Assembly: GCF_023701945.1 (NCBI RefSeq)
Contig: NZ_JABAEF010000028.1
Span: forward strand, 1-59,260
Direction of reading: 5' to 3'
From: Rhizobium sp. CG5
GTDB lineage: Bacteria; Pseudomonadota; Alphaproteobacteria; Rhizobiales; Rhizobiaceae
DNA: 59,260 nt
The position numbers and the translations under genes are program-made. This document shows, piece after piece, positions 17,664 through 25,938 of this stretch. The notes below the pieces were generated by a model. It saw only the letters and a program-made list of their open reading frames with translations, was not told the DNA's origin and searched no databases. Positions within the stretch are counted from its first letter, which is position 1; the number at the start of each line of letters is the position of its first letter.

Positions 17664-18701
17664 TCAGTCCTTCATGACCCCTTCCGCGCTGCCGGCCTCG
17701 TGTCCGGCTGGGTCAAGGGCCGGCGCATGCCGGGCGAAGCCTCCCTTGATGCGGCCGGCGCGCATGCGGCAGGCCTCGTTGTTCTTCTCGCTCTTCCTCT
17801 CCCATTTTTCCCTCTCTCTGTTTTGGAGAACCTCGTTCCAATCCTCCGCCGGCGGACGTAGCCGCTGCCAGTTGCAACCGGATGCCTCGGCGAGCGCCCG
17901 CAATCGTTCTGCATAGACATCGCCTTGGGAATTGGCATCCGTAGCCGCGACCAGTGTCAGTCCCGGCCGCACAGCAAGTTCGGCAAGCGCCGCATCTGTC
18001 GCCGGAGACCCCCCACCGCCAGTGCTGAGATAGAGAGTTCGCTCGCGCGGACCTTCGAGTGCGGCAAGGCTCATTGCGTCGATCGCGGCCTCGGTAACGC
18101 AGAGACGAGAGGCATCGCTTGGTCCAAAGCGGAAGAGAACCTTTGAGCCTCCCGTCGAAAAGCCAAGCCAGTCGGGACCGCGCTCCTCCCAACCGACGAC
18201 GCGACCCTCGCTATCGACGTGGGCTGCCCACATACTGCCGAAGGGCCCTTCCCGCAGGACACCCTCTCGAATAGCCTGTCGGGCGATGGCCGTCGGGATA
18301 CAGCGCGCCCAGCACAGATAGCGCCAGGCATCGGATCCGGGCGAAGGCGTGGACCGGCTGCGCCAACGATCGCAAATGTCTTTTATGGGCAATGAAGACC
18401 GCGGGGACCTCCATTCCGGCCGGGAGAGTTGAACGCCGACAAGTGACGCGACTGCTTCCGCTGAAGCTCGGAATGGGATCCTTTCCAGGAACATGGCAAG
18501 GCCGAAGACGTCGCCTTTCTCATCGCTGAGCGGATCGAACCAGCCGCGTCCGTCATGCGTGACAATGACGATGTTGCCGCCACGCCGGTATTTGACGGCG
18601 CGGCGCGTGCTCTCTTTGAGATCGATTTCGTAACCGGCCTGCTCCAGCACGGCTTCGCAACTCACCTTGGCGCGCAGCGCCTCCAACTCTTCTCTCTTCA
18701 T
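17664..18701 (-). CDS. DUF3991 and toprim domain protein
   Basis: A 345-residue protein with an N-terminal DUF3991 region (CEAVLEQAGYEIDLKES, RRGGNIVIVTHDGRGWFDP) and a toprim fold from about residue 215: the acidic CVTEAAIDAMSLAALEG and the later ATDANSQGD carry the Glu and Asp residues that bind magnesium. Toprim domains occur in primases, topoisomerases and OLD nucleases. On conjugative plasmids such proteins might prime complementary-strand synthesis in the recipient, but this is inference. There is no zinc-finger primase domain. ATG 18701 is chosen by the GGAAA site; the frame is open to 18821. Confidence 0.85.
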   Translation of the reverse strand: MKREELEALRAKVSCEAVLEQAGYEIDLKESTRRAVKYRRGGNIVIVTHDGRGWFDPLSDEKGDVFGLAMFLERIPFRASAEAVASLVGVQLSRPEWRSPRSSLPIKDICDRWRSRSTPSPGSDAWRYLCWARCIPTAIARQAIREGVLREGPFGSMWAAHVDSEGRVVGWEERGPDWLGFSTGGSKVLFRFGPSDASRLCVTEAAIDAMSLAALEGPRERTLYLSTGGGGSPATDAALAELAVRPGLTLVAATDANSQGDVYAERLRALAEASGCNWQRLRPPAEDWNEVLQNREREKWERKSEKNNEACRMRAGRIKGGFARHAPALDPAGHEAGSAEGVMKD

Positions 18702-18881
18702 TGTTTTCCGATCACTTGTCGATCGCCCTTCTTTTCCAATCCGCATACCTGCGGCCATCCTCGTTTCCGCCGCGAAGAATGGAGGGGGCAAGGGCGCGGC
18801 AATCAAGGTGCAGATTTGCACCGGCCGCGGCGGAGCTTCCCTTGCGGCCGACAGGTCGCCAGCGGCAGGGACATGCGGGTC

Positions 18882-19058
18882 TCAATGAGACCCGCGGGGG
18901 AAATATTCATGCACGATCTCAAGATCGTCTTCGTCATCGAGTTCGTCGGACGGAAGGACGCCGAATTCGTCGCCAGATTTGAACAGGGTGACGGGAACCA
19001 TGAGAATGCGGGAAAGCGAAAATGCGTGGCTTTGTGCGAGTGCAAGATCCTGTGCCAT
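18882..19058 (-). CDS. Small hypothetical protein (58 aa)
   Basis: A 58-residue protein (MAQDLALAQSHAFSLSRILM...) ending in a highly acidic stretch (DELDDEDDLEIVHEY). ATG 19058 has GGAGG about 9 bp upstream, which supports the call. Small, acidic proteins of this kind are frequent in plasmid leading regions, where some mimic DNA or inhibit host enzymes, but nothing in this sequence proves such a role. It lies 180 bp before the DUF3991/toprim gene on the same strand. Confidence 0.6.
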   Translation of the reverse strand: MAQDLALAQSHAFSLSRILMVPVTLFKSGDEFGVLPSDELDDEDDLEIVHEYFPRGSH

Positions 19059-19337
19059 GTGAGAAACCTCCGTCCGGAGCAGGCCGATCCCGCTCGATGG
19101 CTCCTCAAAGGACCGGGGACGGTCGCGATCACCGCGAAGCCAAAGGCGCAAGCGGCGGCAGCTTGCTAGCCGACCCCGATAGTGGGTTGATCGACGGAGA
19201 TCCGGACATGGTCCAGGACGCCATCCATAAAGAGCGGGATTGGTTTGCTTCGGCGGGAATTGGGGTATCCGGCACAGATCGTTCACGGAAGCCAGCTCAG
19301 CATTTGTTGCCGAGCACCTGTCTGACCAGCCCACCAG

Positions 19338-19610
19338 TCAACGACGGCCGGCTTTCTCCTGATCGGACAAGGCCTTGAGAACAGCGAAGTCCATCTCAGC
19401 GCGTGGCTCTATCCGGGCTATCTCGCTGGCGACTTTCGACCAGTGCCAGAACTCGTCGAGATCACCACTGGACCGGCTATGCAACGCACGGCGCTGTGCT
19501 TCGTAGTAGGACCCGGCTGGATCCGAACTTGCGAGAAGCCTGGCATCAGCCTGCCATCGCCGCCGTATTGCCCGGCGATGTGCGAGCCATCGTGTGAGGA
19601 AGCGGATCAT
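19338..19610 (-). CDS. Small hypothetical basic protein (90 aa)
   Basis: A 90-residue protein with a strongly basic N-terminus (MIRFLTRWLAHRRAIRRRWQ) and a helical middle (GSYYEAQRRALHS...EFWHWSKVASEIARIEPRAE). It resembles small unassigned proteins on rhizobial plasmids. The ATG at 19610 is used; a TTG directly before it (19613) is possible and the ribosome-binding site (GAGAGA) is weak. It is the rightmost of the minus-strand leading-region genes; beyond it the DNA changes to gene remnants and mobile-element pieces. Confidence 0.6.
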   Translation of the reverse strand: MIRFLTRWLAHRRAIRRRWQADARLLASSDPAGSYYEAQRRALHSRSSGDLDEFWHWSKVASEIARIEPRAEMDFAVLKALSDQEKAGRR

Positions 19611-19766
19611 CAATCTCTCGAGACCGGTGGCGACAGTGGCAAGTTACACAAAATCCGAATGACGGAGAGGTGGTTTTATATGAAATATTTCAATATCTTA
19701 TCAAAAATTGCATAAGCATATTTATGGAACTTTCACTCCGTTTTGTCTCGGGGCGGCGTTGCATAA

Positions 19767-19889
19767 TCAAGCATTCAGCGGACGCCCATAGGCATCGAGC
19801 ACGCTTTCCTTCAGCGTTTCCGAAATCGTCGGATGCGGGAAGATCGTGTGTATCAGGTCTTCCTCGGTGGTTATGGTGAGCGGCGAAAC
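19767..19889 (-). pseudogene. lpdA: Remnant of dihydrolipoamide dehydrogenase (C-terminal 40 codons)
   Basis: On the minus strand, 40 codons and a stop read SPLTITTEEDLIHTIFPHPT followed by the family ending SETLKESVLDAYGRPLNA. This is the C-terminal dimerisation segment of dihydrolipoamide dehydrogenase (E3), including the catalytic HPT motif. The reading frame loses similarity abruptly above 19889, so only the tail was captured. It marks an old recombination boundary with DNA of chromosomal origin. The piece cannot be functional. The neighbouring bases back to 19611 hold no other recognisable gene. Confidence 0.75.
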
Positions 19890-20194
19890 ATACCGGCAAC
19901 CTGAAGGACGAACACAGGGCGTGTAGAAGATTGGTCATCACGTGAAGCATGATAGATTGCAACCGTGTTGAGCTGATGCTGTGAACTTGCAAGGAAAACG
20001 TATATCCTACGTGCGCAGCCGCACGATCTATGAGGACTATTCGTTACCTCTGCTTCCTTCGACCTAAACCGAAGACGCTTATTGAGCGAATTTTTCAAAA
20101 ACGCGCCGGATGCTATTCCACCCATGCCGGCAGACTTGATGTCTCGAAGAGACGGAGTTCGTCAACAGCGGTGCGATTTAGATTTGCATGCGCA
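19890..20194. other. Intergenic region without recognised features
   Basis: About 305 bases between the lpdA remnant and the end of the GGDEF gene. Short frames on both strands lack ribosome-binding sites and family similarity. Base composition is lower in G+C than the transfer regions. Nothing specific is seen. Confidence 0.4.
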
Positions 20195-21658
20195 TCACGC
20201 CGTGCGGATATTCGAAGGCGTGGGCTGGGTTTCTTCGTTCGCAGAAAAGGTTCTATTTCGGCCCGCTTCTTTTGCTCTATAGAGGGCTCCATCCGCAAGT
20301 CTGATAAGGCTTGCCGGCGGGAGCGTTTCAAGATCTCGGGTTTTCAAGCCAATCGAGACGGTGACCAAAATGCGCTCACCGGTATTCGTTTCGATTGGCA
20401 GGGCTTCGACGATTGCGCGGATTCGCTCCGCCATTGCCGTTGCTGCCGTCGCACCCGTATCGGGTAGAATAACTGCAAACTCCTCGCCTCCATAGCGAGC
20501 GATCGTGTCGGCGGGCCGAACAGCGTTGCCCAGCGCACCCGCAACCAGGGTCAAAACTCGGTCCCCCGCTTGGTGCCCATGGGTATCGTTGACGGATTTG
20601 AAAAAATCGATATCGATCATCAGCAGAGAAAGGCGCTGTTTGCCACGGTCTGCTGTTTGGCACGCTGAAGATAGGCGATCATCGAATGCGGCGCGGTTGA
20701 GGACACCTGTCAATCCATCATATGTGGAACGCCGATCAAGCTCCCGATACAATTGCTGCAGCGTGTTTGTTGAAGAGTTCAGTACCTCGCCAAGCTGTCC
20801 CAATTCGTCTTGTTCGTTGCGCAGCTTGACCCGGTAGGTCAGGTCGTTTTTCCCAAGCCGATCTGCGGCGATTACCAGCTTTCCTATCGGTTCAAGCACG
20901 GAGCGGGCAAGAAAAAAGATGACCGCAGCAAGTACCAGCAAGCCAAGAAGCACGGCGCCTAGGAGAAAATAGAATGACGTGTCCGCGATTGCTCTTCCCG
21001 AGTTTATGCGCTGCTGGAGTTCGGAAATAGACAATTGACGAAACCTGGCGACCAGCGTGTTGATGTTTGCAATATCGGTGCGTGCCTCGGCATAGGCGTC
21101 GATAGCTTTCTGTGTGCCGGCATCCTGCCGGAATACGGCATCGAGGGACGCTTCGGATTGGCGCCAGGTGGCAATCAGTTCGTAAACCAACGTATCCGCG
21201 GACGTCGTTGCTAGGGGATCAGTGGCTTCCGCCTCAAACAATGTTCTGAAGCTATTGGCAACTCCGGCCGCAATCGTCTGTGATTTCTGTACGTCTGGCA
21301 CGTCTAACCCCAGCGCGTGATTAGTCGCAATAGTTTCGATCTGGTATAGCAAATCCTGAGCGACAAAAACCGGCGACATCCTGGCGTCAATTTCCGCAAT
21401 GCCGCCTTCGTAGGCATGGATCAGCATGCGACCAGAGATGATCGTGATGATACCGATGAGGATCAAGCCGGCCATGGCGAAGGCAAATGAATATCGAAAC
21501 CGGGCCTTGATTGAGCGATGAAAGGGCGAAACTATCGCTGCCCATAGCGTTGCGAACGGTGAAGCTCCTAAAGAATTCGCAGTGAGGCGACCCCATGCCC
21601 CATTTAGGGCAAATTTAAAGCTAGAAAATTTCATTAAATTCGCTCTCACCGGCTGCAT
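20195..21658 (-). CDS. Membrane diguanylate cyclase (HAMP-GGDEF)
   Basis: A 487-residue sensor enzyme predicted to make cyclic di-GMP. Transmembrane helix 1 is at about 55-77, an extracytoplasmic helical sensor region at 78-225, helix 2 at about 228-252, HAMP to about 305, then the GGDEF domain. The active-site motif is RYGGEEF (Gly-Gly-Glu-Glu-Phe at 390-394), with the product-inhibition site RPAD five residues before it, so activity and feedback inhibition are both expected. ATG 21658 is used; ATG 21634 is possible. It stands alone between remnants and is likely accessory cargo acquired by recombination. Confidence 0.9.
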   Translation of the reverse strand: MQPVRANLMKFSSFKFALNGAWGRLTANSLGASPFATLWAAIVSPFHRSIKARFRYSFAFAMAGLILIGIITIISGRMLIHAYEGGIAEIDARMSPVFVAQDLLYQIETIATNHALGLDVPDVQKSQTIAAGVANSFRTLFEAEATDPLATTSADTLVYELIATWRQSEASLDAVFRQDAGTQKAIDAYAEARTDIANINTLVARFRQLSISELQQRINSGRAIADTSFYFLLGAVLLGLLVLAAVIFFLARSVLEPIGKLVIAADRLGKNDLTYRVKLRNEQDELGQLGEVLNSSTNTLQQLYRELDRRSTYDGLTGVLNRAAFDDRLSSACQTADRGKQRLSLLMIDIDFFKSVNDTHGHQAGDRVLTLVAGALGNAVRPADTIARYGGEEFAVILPDTGATAATAMAERIRAIVEALPIETNTGERILVTVSIGLKTRDLETLPPASLIRLADGALYRAKEAGRNRTFSANEETQPTPSNIRTA

Positions 21659-21792
21659 TTTTATTAGGCCGCACTACAACATGAAAATCCTAACATTCGC
21701 CGTATGCGCCGTCTCCAATCCATTGGATCTGGATATTCCTGAGCATTGAGGTCCGTGCCAGAACGGCTCGGGCAAGAGCTGGAGATTTTGGC

Positions 21793-22236
21793 ATGGCGGA
21801 TGGTGACGGATTTGTTGGGCGCTTCGAGGTTGTCGAGGCGCGACGTGGAAACCGGCGCTGGCCCAATGACCTGAAGGCGCGGATTGTCGCGGAAAGCCTC
21901 CAGCCTGGTGCGCGGGTTGTTGATGTTGCGCGTCGCCACGACGTTATTGCGCATCAGCTTTCGGACTGGCGGCGGCAAGCGCGTCAGGGTCTTTTGACGT
22001 TACCTGCGGAGCTGATGGCAACTGTGTCTTGCGAGAACAGCAAGCCTGCCTTTGTGCCCCTGGCAATTACGACAGAGCCGCCGCAGACTAGCGACGCATC
22101 CAGTTCTGGAGGCGGTCGCGAACCTCGCCATTTTTCTGCACGAGATGATACCTGGCTTATGCAACGCTCGAAGTCAGCAGTTGTGTGGCTCGAAATTTTC
22201 GAGACCTTTGCGGGAAAACTGGTACAGGTCGGCTAG
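21793..22236 (+). pseudogene. IS66-family accessory protein (TnpA/OrfA), truncated
   Basis: A frame of 147 codons whose first ~65 residues match the IS66 OrfA/TnpA protein: a helix-turn-helix of the form RRWPNDLKARIVAESLQPGA ... VARRHDVIAHQLSDWRRQAR. Similarity continues weakly to about residue 95 (FVPLAITTEP) and is then lost; the remaining codons up to 22236 look unrelated. The companion genes tnpB and tnpC are absent, so this is an inactive fragment. It adjoins the histidine-kinase gene and may have removed that gene's original upstream region. Confidence 0.75.
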
Positions 22237-22555
22237 TCCACTTTCGTTGTACGCGGCCCATACCCCATGACATTCTCCATCAGTTTTCGCGAAGGTGTTG
22301 TCACATAAACGCGGCTTATCTGAACAGCCAGTGGCTTAGTCCGATAGAAAAGAGCTTTTCTTCCTTCACTTCGATGAGAGGTTTCAGCGGGGACACCGGG
22401 CGGAGTTTGAAACCACCAAGGCTCCGCAGTTGCTCCAGCGCAATCCCTCTGCGGCACACTACAATCCGTCGGTTGCGCTTCCCCAACTGTATTCGCGTTT
22501 TCTTAAGTGAATGTTCACTCGATAGGGTCAGTCTGTTACCGCGGGCAACAATCGC
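22237..22555. other. Upstream region of histidine kinase with 14-bp palindrome
   Basis: A 319-base gap after the IS66 fragment. It holds the perfect palindrome AGTGAATGTTCACT at 22506-22519, centred about 43 bp before the kinase start, of the size and symmetry expected for a TetR-type or similar repressor. No gene for such a repressor is present here. No other feature was recognised. Confidence 0.4.
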
Positions 22556-24310
22556 ATGGGGAATGTCATGCACAGGCGACGGAGCGGCAATACGGAGATC
22601 GCTGGCTGGGGCCATGCCACCGGCCGCGCCATCCTGCGCATCGGCTATTCCGACCGGATGATGGCGCAACTCATCCCTGATATCCTTCGGGTCATCGTGG
22701 AGACCAAACAGCTCGAACTGAAGTCCAGCGCCGCACTCTATCTCCAAGGCGCCGGGCGGCAGAAGGCCATGCTTGCCGGTTATTACAACGTGCACTGGTC
22801 GCAGCTCGAAACCTATCTCGAGATCAGCCCCACGATACAGGTGGGCCCGGACCCGCAATTGCCGATGCGGCGCATCCTCATTCCGATTGGCGGCGCGCCG
22901 GAGGAGCCGATCGGGGCGCTGGCGGTCTATGTCGGGAATGAAGCCCAAGGCGACTACGCGCATCTCGACGTTCTGACGGCGCTGTCCTGGGATATCTCGA
23001 CCATTATCCTCAGCAAGCAACAGCATGAAACCCTGGCTGCCGCGTCTTCGGCGTCGGCCGGCCGGCCGTTGCAGGTGGGCGAAGGCGATAGCCATGGCCT
23101 GCACGAGAACATCTTTCATCTGCTCAGGATGACGATCGACAATTTCCCTGGCGGGGTCTGCGTGCTCGATGAGGACCTCACCGTCGCCATGACCAACAAA
23201 CGGTTTTACGAAATCCTCGACCTGCCCGCGGAGCGGTTTCCGGCCGGTTGCAGTTTCAAGGATATCCTGCGCTTCAATGCGGCGCGTGGCGAATATGGGC
23301 CGGGCGATATCGAGGAACTGGCGCAGGACCGCATTCGTCATGTGAAGCTCTTTCTCGAACATTCGTTTGACCGCGATACCGCGACGGGCCTGGTGCTGGA
23401 GGTCCGATCCGCGCCGTCGCCGGGCGGCGGCTGCGTGATCACTTATGTGGACGTGACGGCCCGCAAGACGGCCGAGCGCGAGTTGCTGCATCACCGCGAC
23501 AGGCTTGAGGAAGTCGTCAGGGCCCGCACGGCGGAAATCGAGCTTCAGGCGCAGAAGCTCGAACGCTTGCTCAACCACGAGCGTCACGTCAATGAGCAGC
23601 AGCGGCAGTTCGTGGCCATGGCGTCGCACGAGTTTCGCACGCCATTGGCGATCATCGACGGCGCGGCCCAGCGCCTGACCCGGCGCAAGAGCGAGATGAC
23701 GGCCGAGTTCGTCGGCGAGAAGGTTGACCAGATCCGTGCCTCTGTGTCGCGCATGGTCAGCCTGATGGAGAGCATTCTGGCCGTTGGCCGACTGGATCAT
23801 GGCATAATCAGTATCCAACCAGAGAATTGCGGACTGAATGAACTCATAGAGCTCTGTTGCGCGGGCCAGAAGGGCATCAGCCCTTCGCATCGCTTCCATC
23901 TCGATCTTGAGGGCCTGCCGGCGACGATCCTGGCCGACCGCTCGGCGCTCCAGCAGGTCTTCACCAATCTTCTGTCGAATGCGGCAAAATATTCGGCCAA
24001 TGCGCCCGACATTTTCATCACGGGCTGGCAGGAGAACGGTCTGGTCCATATCTCGGTCAAGGACCAGGGTATCGGCATCGACGCCGATGATCTGCCGAAA
24101 ATGTTCCAGCGCTACTTTAGGGCCCGCACCTCGACCGGCATCGCCGGAACGGGCATCGGCCTCAACCTGGTGCAGCAGATCCTTGATCTGCATCAGGGCT
24201 CGATTGTGGTGACAAGCCAGAAAGGATGCGGTTCGGTCTTCACCGTCACACTTCCCGTCGCTGCGCCTGCCGCCAGCAATTCTCCCATCCCAACCATAGA
24301 GGCCGCCTGA
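22556..24310 (+). CDS. PAS/GAF sensor histidine kinase
   Basis: A 584-residue soluble kinase without membrane helices: a GAF-like region (about 25-165), a PAS domain (about 190-310), a coiled-coil linker (310-350), the phosphoacceptor domain with ASHEFRTPL (His358) and an ATPase domain with FTNLLSNAAKYS (N box) and DQGIGI (G1 box). All catalytic boxes are present. A response regulator follows 20 bp later, so the two form a phosphorelay pair. The first ~15 residues (MGNVMHRRRSGNTE) have no ribosome-binding site, and a homologous domain may have been lost at the IS66 side. The signal sensed is unknown. Confidence 0.9.
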   Translation: MGNVMHRRRSGNTEIAGWGHATGRAILRIGYSDRMMAQLIPDILRVIVETKQLELKSSAALYLQGAGRQKAMLAGYYNVHWSQLETYLEISPTIQVGPDPQLPMRRILIPIGGAPEEPIGALAVYVGNEAQGDYAHLDVLTALSWDISTIILSKQQHETLAAASSASAGRPLQVGEGDSHGLHENIFHLLRMTIDNFPGGVCVLDEDLTVAMTNKRFYEILDLPAERFPAGCSFKDILRFNAARGEYGPGDIEELAQDRIRHVKLFLEHSFDRDTATGLVLEVRSAPSPGGGCVITYVDVTARKTAERELLHHRDRLEEVVRARTAEIELQAQKLERLLNHERHVNEQQRQFVAMASHEFRTPLAIIDGAAQRLTRRKSEMTAEFVGEKVDQIRASVSRMVSLMESILAVGRLDHGIISIQPENCGLNELIELCCAGQKGISPSHRFHLDLEGLPATILADRSALQQVFTNLLSNAAKYSANAPDIFITGWQENGLVHISVKDQGIGIDADDLPKMFQRYFRARTSTGIAGTGIGLNLVQQILDLHQGSIVVTSQKGCGSVFTVTLPVAAPAASNSPIPTIEAA

Positions 24311-24330
24311 GGCGGAATATCGGTGTCAGT

Positions 24331-24732
24331 ATGATCACAATCTTATGTATTGAAGACGAAGACCAGATCCGGTCGCTGATCGTGGAAGAACTGGAGGATG
24401 CGGGTTTCAAGACGCTCCAGGCAACAAACGGCCGGGAAGGTCTTGAAATGATCAGGAGTAAGTGGCCGGACATCGTCATCTGCGATATCACCATGCCGGA
24501 AATGGACGGGCATCAGTTGCTGGCGGATATCCAGCTCAACCATCCGGAATTCTCCAACATACCCTTCATCTTCCTGACGGCACTGGCTGACCGGGAAAAC
24601 CTGATCGTTGGGCTGCAGGCAGGTGCCGCCGATTATCTGACCAAGCCGATCGATTTCGACATTCTTCTTGCCAAGATCACAGGATGCGTGACCCGCATCG
24701 AGAACGATCAGCGTACGGGCCGCAGGTTCTGA
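24331..24732 (+). CDS. Single-domain response regulator (CheY-like)
   Basis: A 133-residue receiver domain: acidic pocket IEDED (residues 7-11), phosphorylated Asp52 in VICDITMPEMDG, Thr in FLTAL and Lys in LTKPID. No output domain follows, so it must act by protein contact or hand the phosphate on. It begins 20 bp after the kinase stop, and the kinase is its evident partner. ATG 24331 is chosen because the receiver fold starts there. The longer frame from 24226 overlaps the kinase and is not protein-like. Confidence 0.9.
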   Translation: MITILCIEDEDQIRSLIVEELEDAGFKTLQATNGREGLEMIRSKWPDIVICDITMPEMDGHQLLADIQLNHPEFSNIPFIFLTALADRENLIVGLQAGAADYLTKPIDFDILLAKITGCVTRIENDQRTGRRF

Positions 24733-25508
24733 CAGGTACTAAATCCTGGCCGTGCGCCGCTCATCCCGGCACAAGCGAGCGGGCGAAAGCCATTCGCTAC
24801 GCGTTCTTCATGCAGGTCATCTCTCGTCTATGTTCTTCGAGTATGCCGTCGATGCCGTCGCCCGGCAGACCAAGCTCCTCTGAGATGGTGATATTCTCGC
24901 CGGGCAATTGCGCATCGCGGCACAGGTTGCCAAACGTCGAGATGCAAAGCGTGCGATGGTGGCTTTGGCAAGGCGCATCGGCGTTATATTGCACCGGATG
25001 TGGAAGGATGGCACTGAATCTCCATGACAGTCTCATTCGTCGCTAAGCCAGCCTGAACCTCAACATCAGAAACATGTCGTTGCCGTCTGTCTGAGTACAG
25101 ACTTCAAGGTCCCCAACCGGGACGCGGTTCCGATGATGCCGTGGTCAGGACTGTCGCCGACCTTGGGTCGAGCACACCAATGAGATGGGCACATCGGATT
25201 ACCGCATTAGACCAGCATCATGTTGGCAGCCACCGCGCTGACCACGGACAGAAGCTTGAATCCGGGGTGATCTCAAACAAAGTCAGGACCAAGCCAGGCA
25301 TCAGCGGAATGAATCTATCGCCAGAGATACGGCCGCACCAGCCCGTCGAATGACTGCGCTGCTAAGGTCGCCACTTTTTGCTTGACTGGAACGGCGCCGT
25401 TACCGAAGTCCTGAGCCTAAATCGACGGACATTAAGTCCAATAATTGTATTGGAACAAATGCCCTTGAGCGGGGTTACTTGAGTTCAGCAACCACGGAGG
25501 AAGAGTCA
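24733..25508. other. Gap with IS remnant, otherwise no gene
   Basis: A 776-base stretch. Apart from the IS110-type remnant at 24911-25027, frames are short and interrupted. The promoter of the PRC-barrel gene should lie at the right end, where the DNA is A+T-richer (TTAAGTCCAATAATTGTATT). It looks like degraded insertion-sequence DNA. Confidence 0.45.
24911..25027 (+). pseudogene. IS110-family transposase C-terminal remnant
   Basis: About 38 codons ending in a stop read AAQVAKRRDAKRAMVALARR followed by IGVILHRMWKDGTE, the C-terminal helix of IS110/IS1111-type transposases (family pattern: K-A-x-V-A-x-A-R-x-x-x-x-I-L-H-x-M-W). A stop interrupts the frame just upstream. Only the tail is left, and no element ends are recognisable. 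Confidence 0.6.
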
Positions 25509-25805
25509 ATGAACCATAACAATCACGTCCGCCTCGCCCCCGCCGAACTCACGCCGGCCATACTTGAAGGTGCCACGATCTATGGCGCGGACGACCACAA
25601 GGTCGGGAAGTTGGATCACATTCACGGTTCGGGTGCAGGCAGCAAAGCCATTATCGACGTCGGCGGTTTCCTTGGCATCGGAGCAAAGCCGGTCGCCGTT
25701 CCGCTCATGGATCTCCAATTCATGCGAGATGAAGATGGTGATGTCCACGCCGTGACGAGCTGGACGAAAGATCAGCTCAAGGATATGCCTGAGGATCGTC
25801 ACTAA
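25509..25805 (+). CDS. PRC-barrel domain protein
   Basis: A 98-residue protein with the PRC-barrel fold seen in photosynthetic reaction-centre H subunits and RimM. The pattern GATIYGADDHKVGKLDHIHG ... IDVGGFLGIGAKPVAVPLMDL is characteristic of free-standing bacterial PRC-barrel proteins, often stress-related. ATG 25509 has GGAGGAAGAG upstream, a strong site. A hairpin terminator follows at 25846-25875. It is a single-gene unit between degraded IS110 DNA and the IS6 element; its physiological role is unknown. Confidence 0.85.
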   Translation: MNHNNHVRLAPAELTPAILEGATIYGADDHKVGKLDHIHGSGAGSKAIIDVGGFLGIGAKPVAVPLMDLQFMRDEDGDVHAVTSWTKDQLKDMPEDRH

Positions 25806-25845
25806 ACTTCAAGGCCCGGAACCCAGTGCCGGGTTCAGACTGCTG

Positions 25846-25875
25846 ACAAACCCCTGGCTTTGGCTGGGGGTTTGT
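25846..25875 (+). terminator. Hairpin terminator after PRC-barrel gene
   Basis: Inverted repeat ACAAACCCC ... GGGGTTTGT with a 12-base loop, 41 bp beyond the PRC-barrel stop. The stem ends in TTTGT and not a long T run, so termination may be partial. A smaller hairpin (CCCGGAACCCAGTGCCGGG) stands between it and the stop codon. Confidence 0.55.
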
Positions 25876-25938
25876 GATTCACTGGAGCGCTGGTGCATGG
25901 ATCGGGAGTTGAGTGTCAGCCGATCTTTGAAGGGATAC

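Noticed and set aside
22316..24193. 625-codon minus-strand frame opposite the histidine kinase
   Set aside because: The plus strand carries all kinase catalytic boxes; the minus-strand product is arginine- and histidine-rich and resembles nothing.
24797..25036. 79-codon minus-strand frame in the gap after the response regulator
   Set aside because: The plus strand of the same stretch reads as an IS110 transposase tail; the minus-strand product has no ribosome-binding site or similarity.
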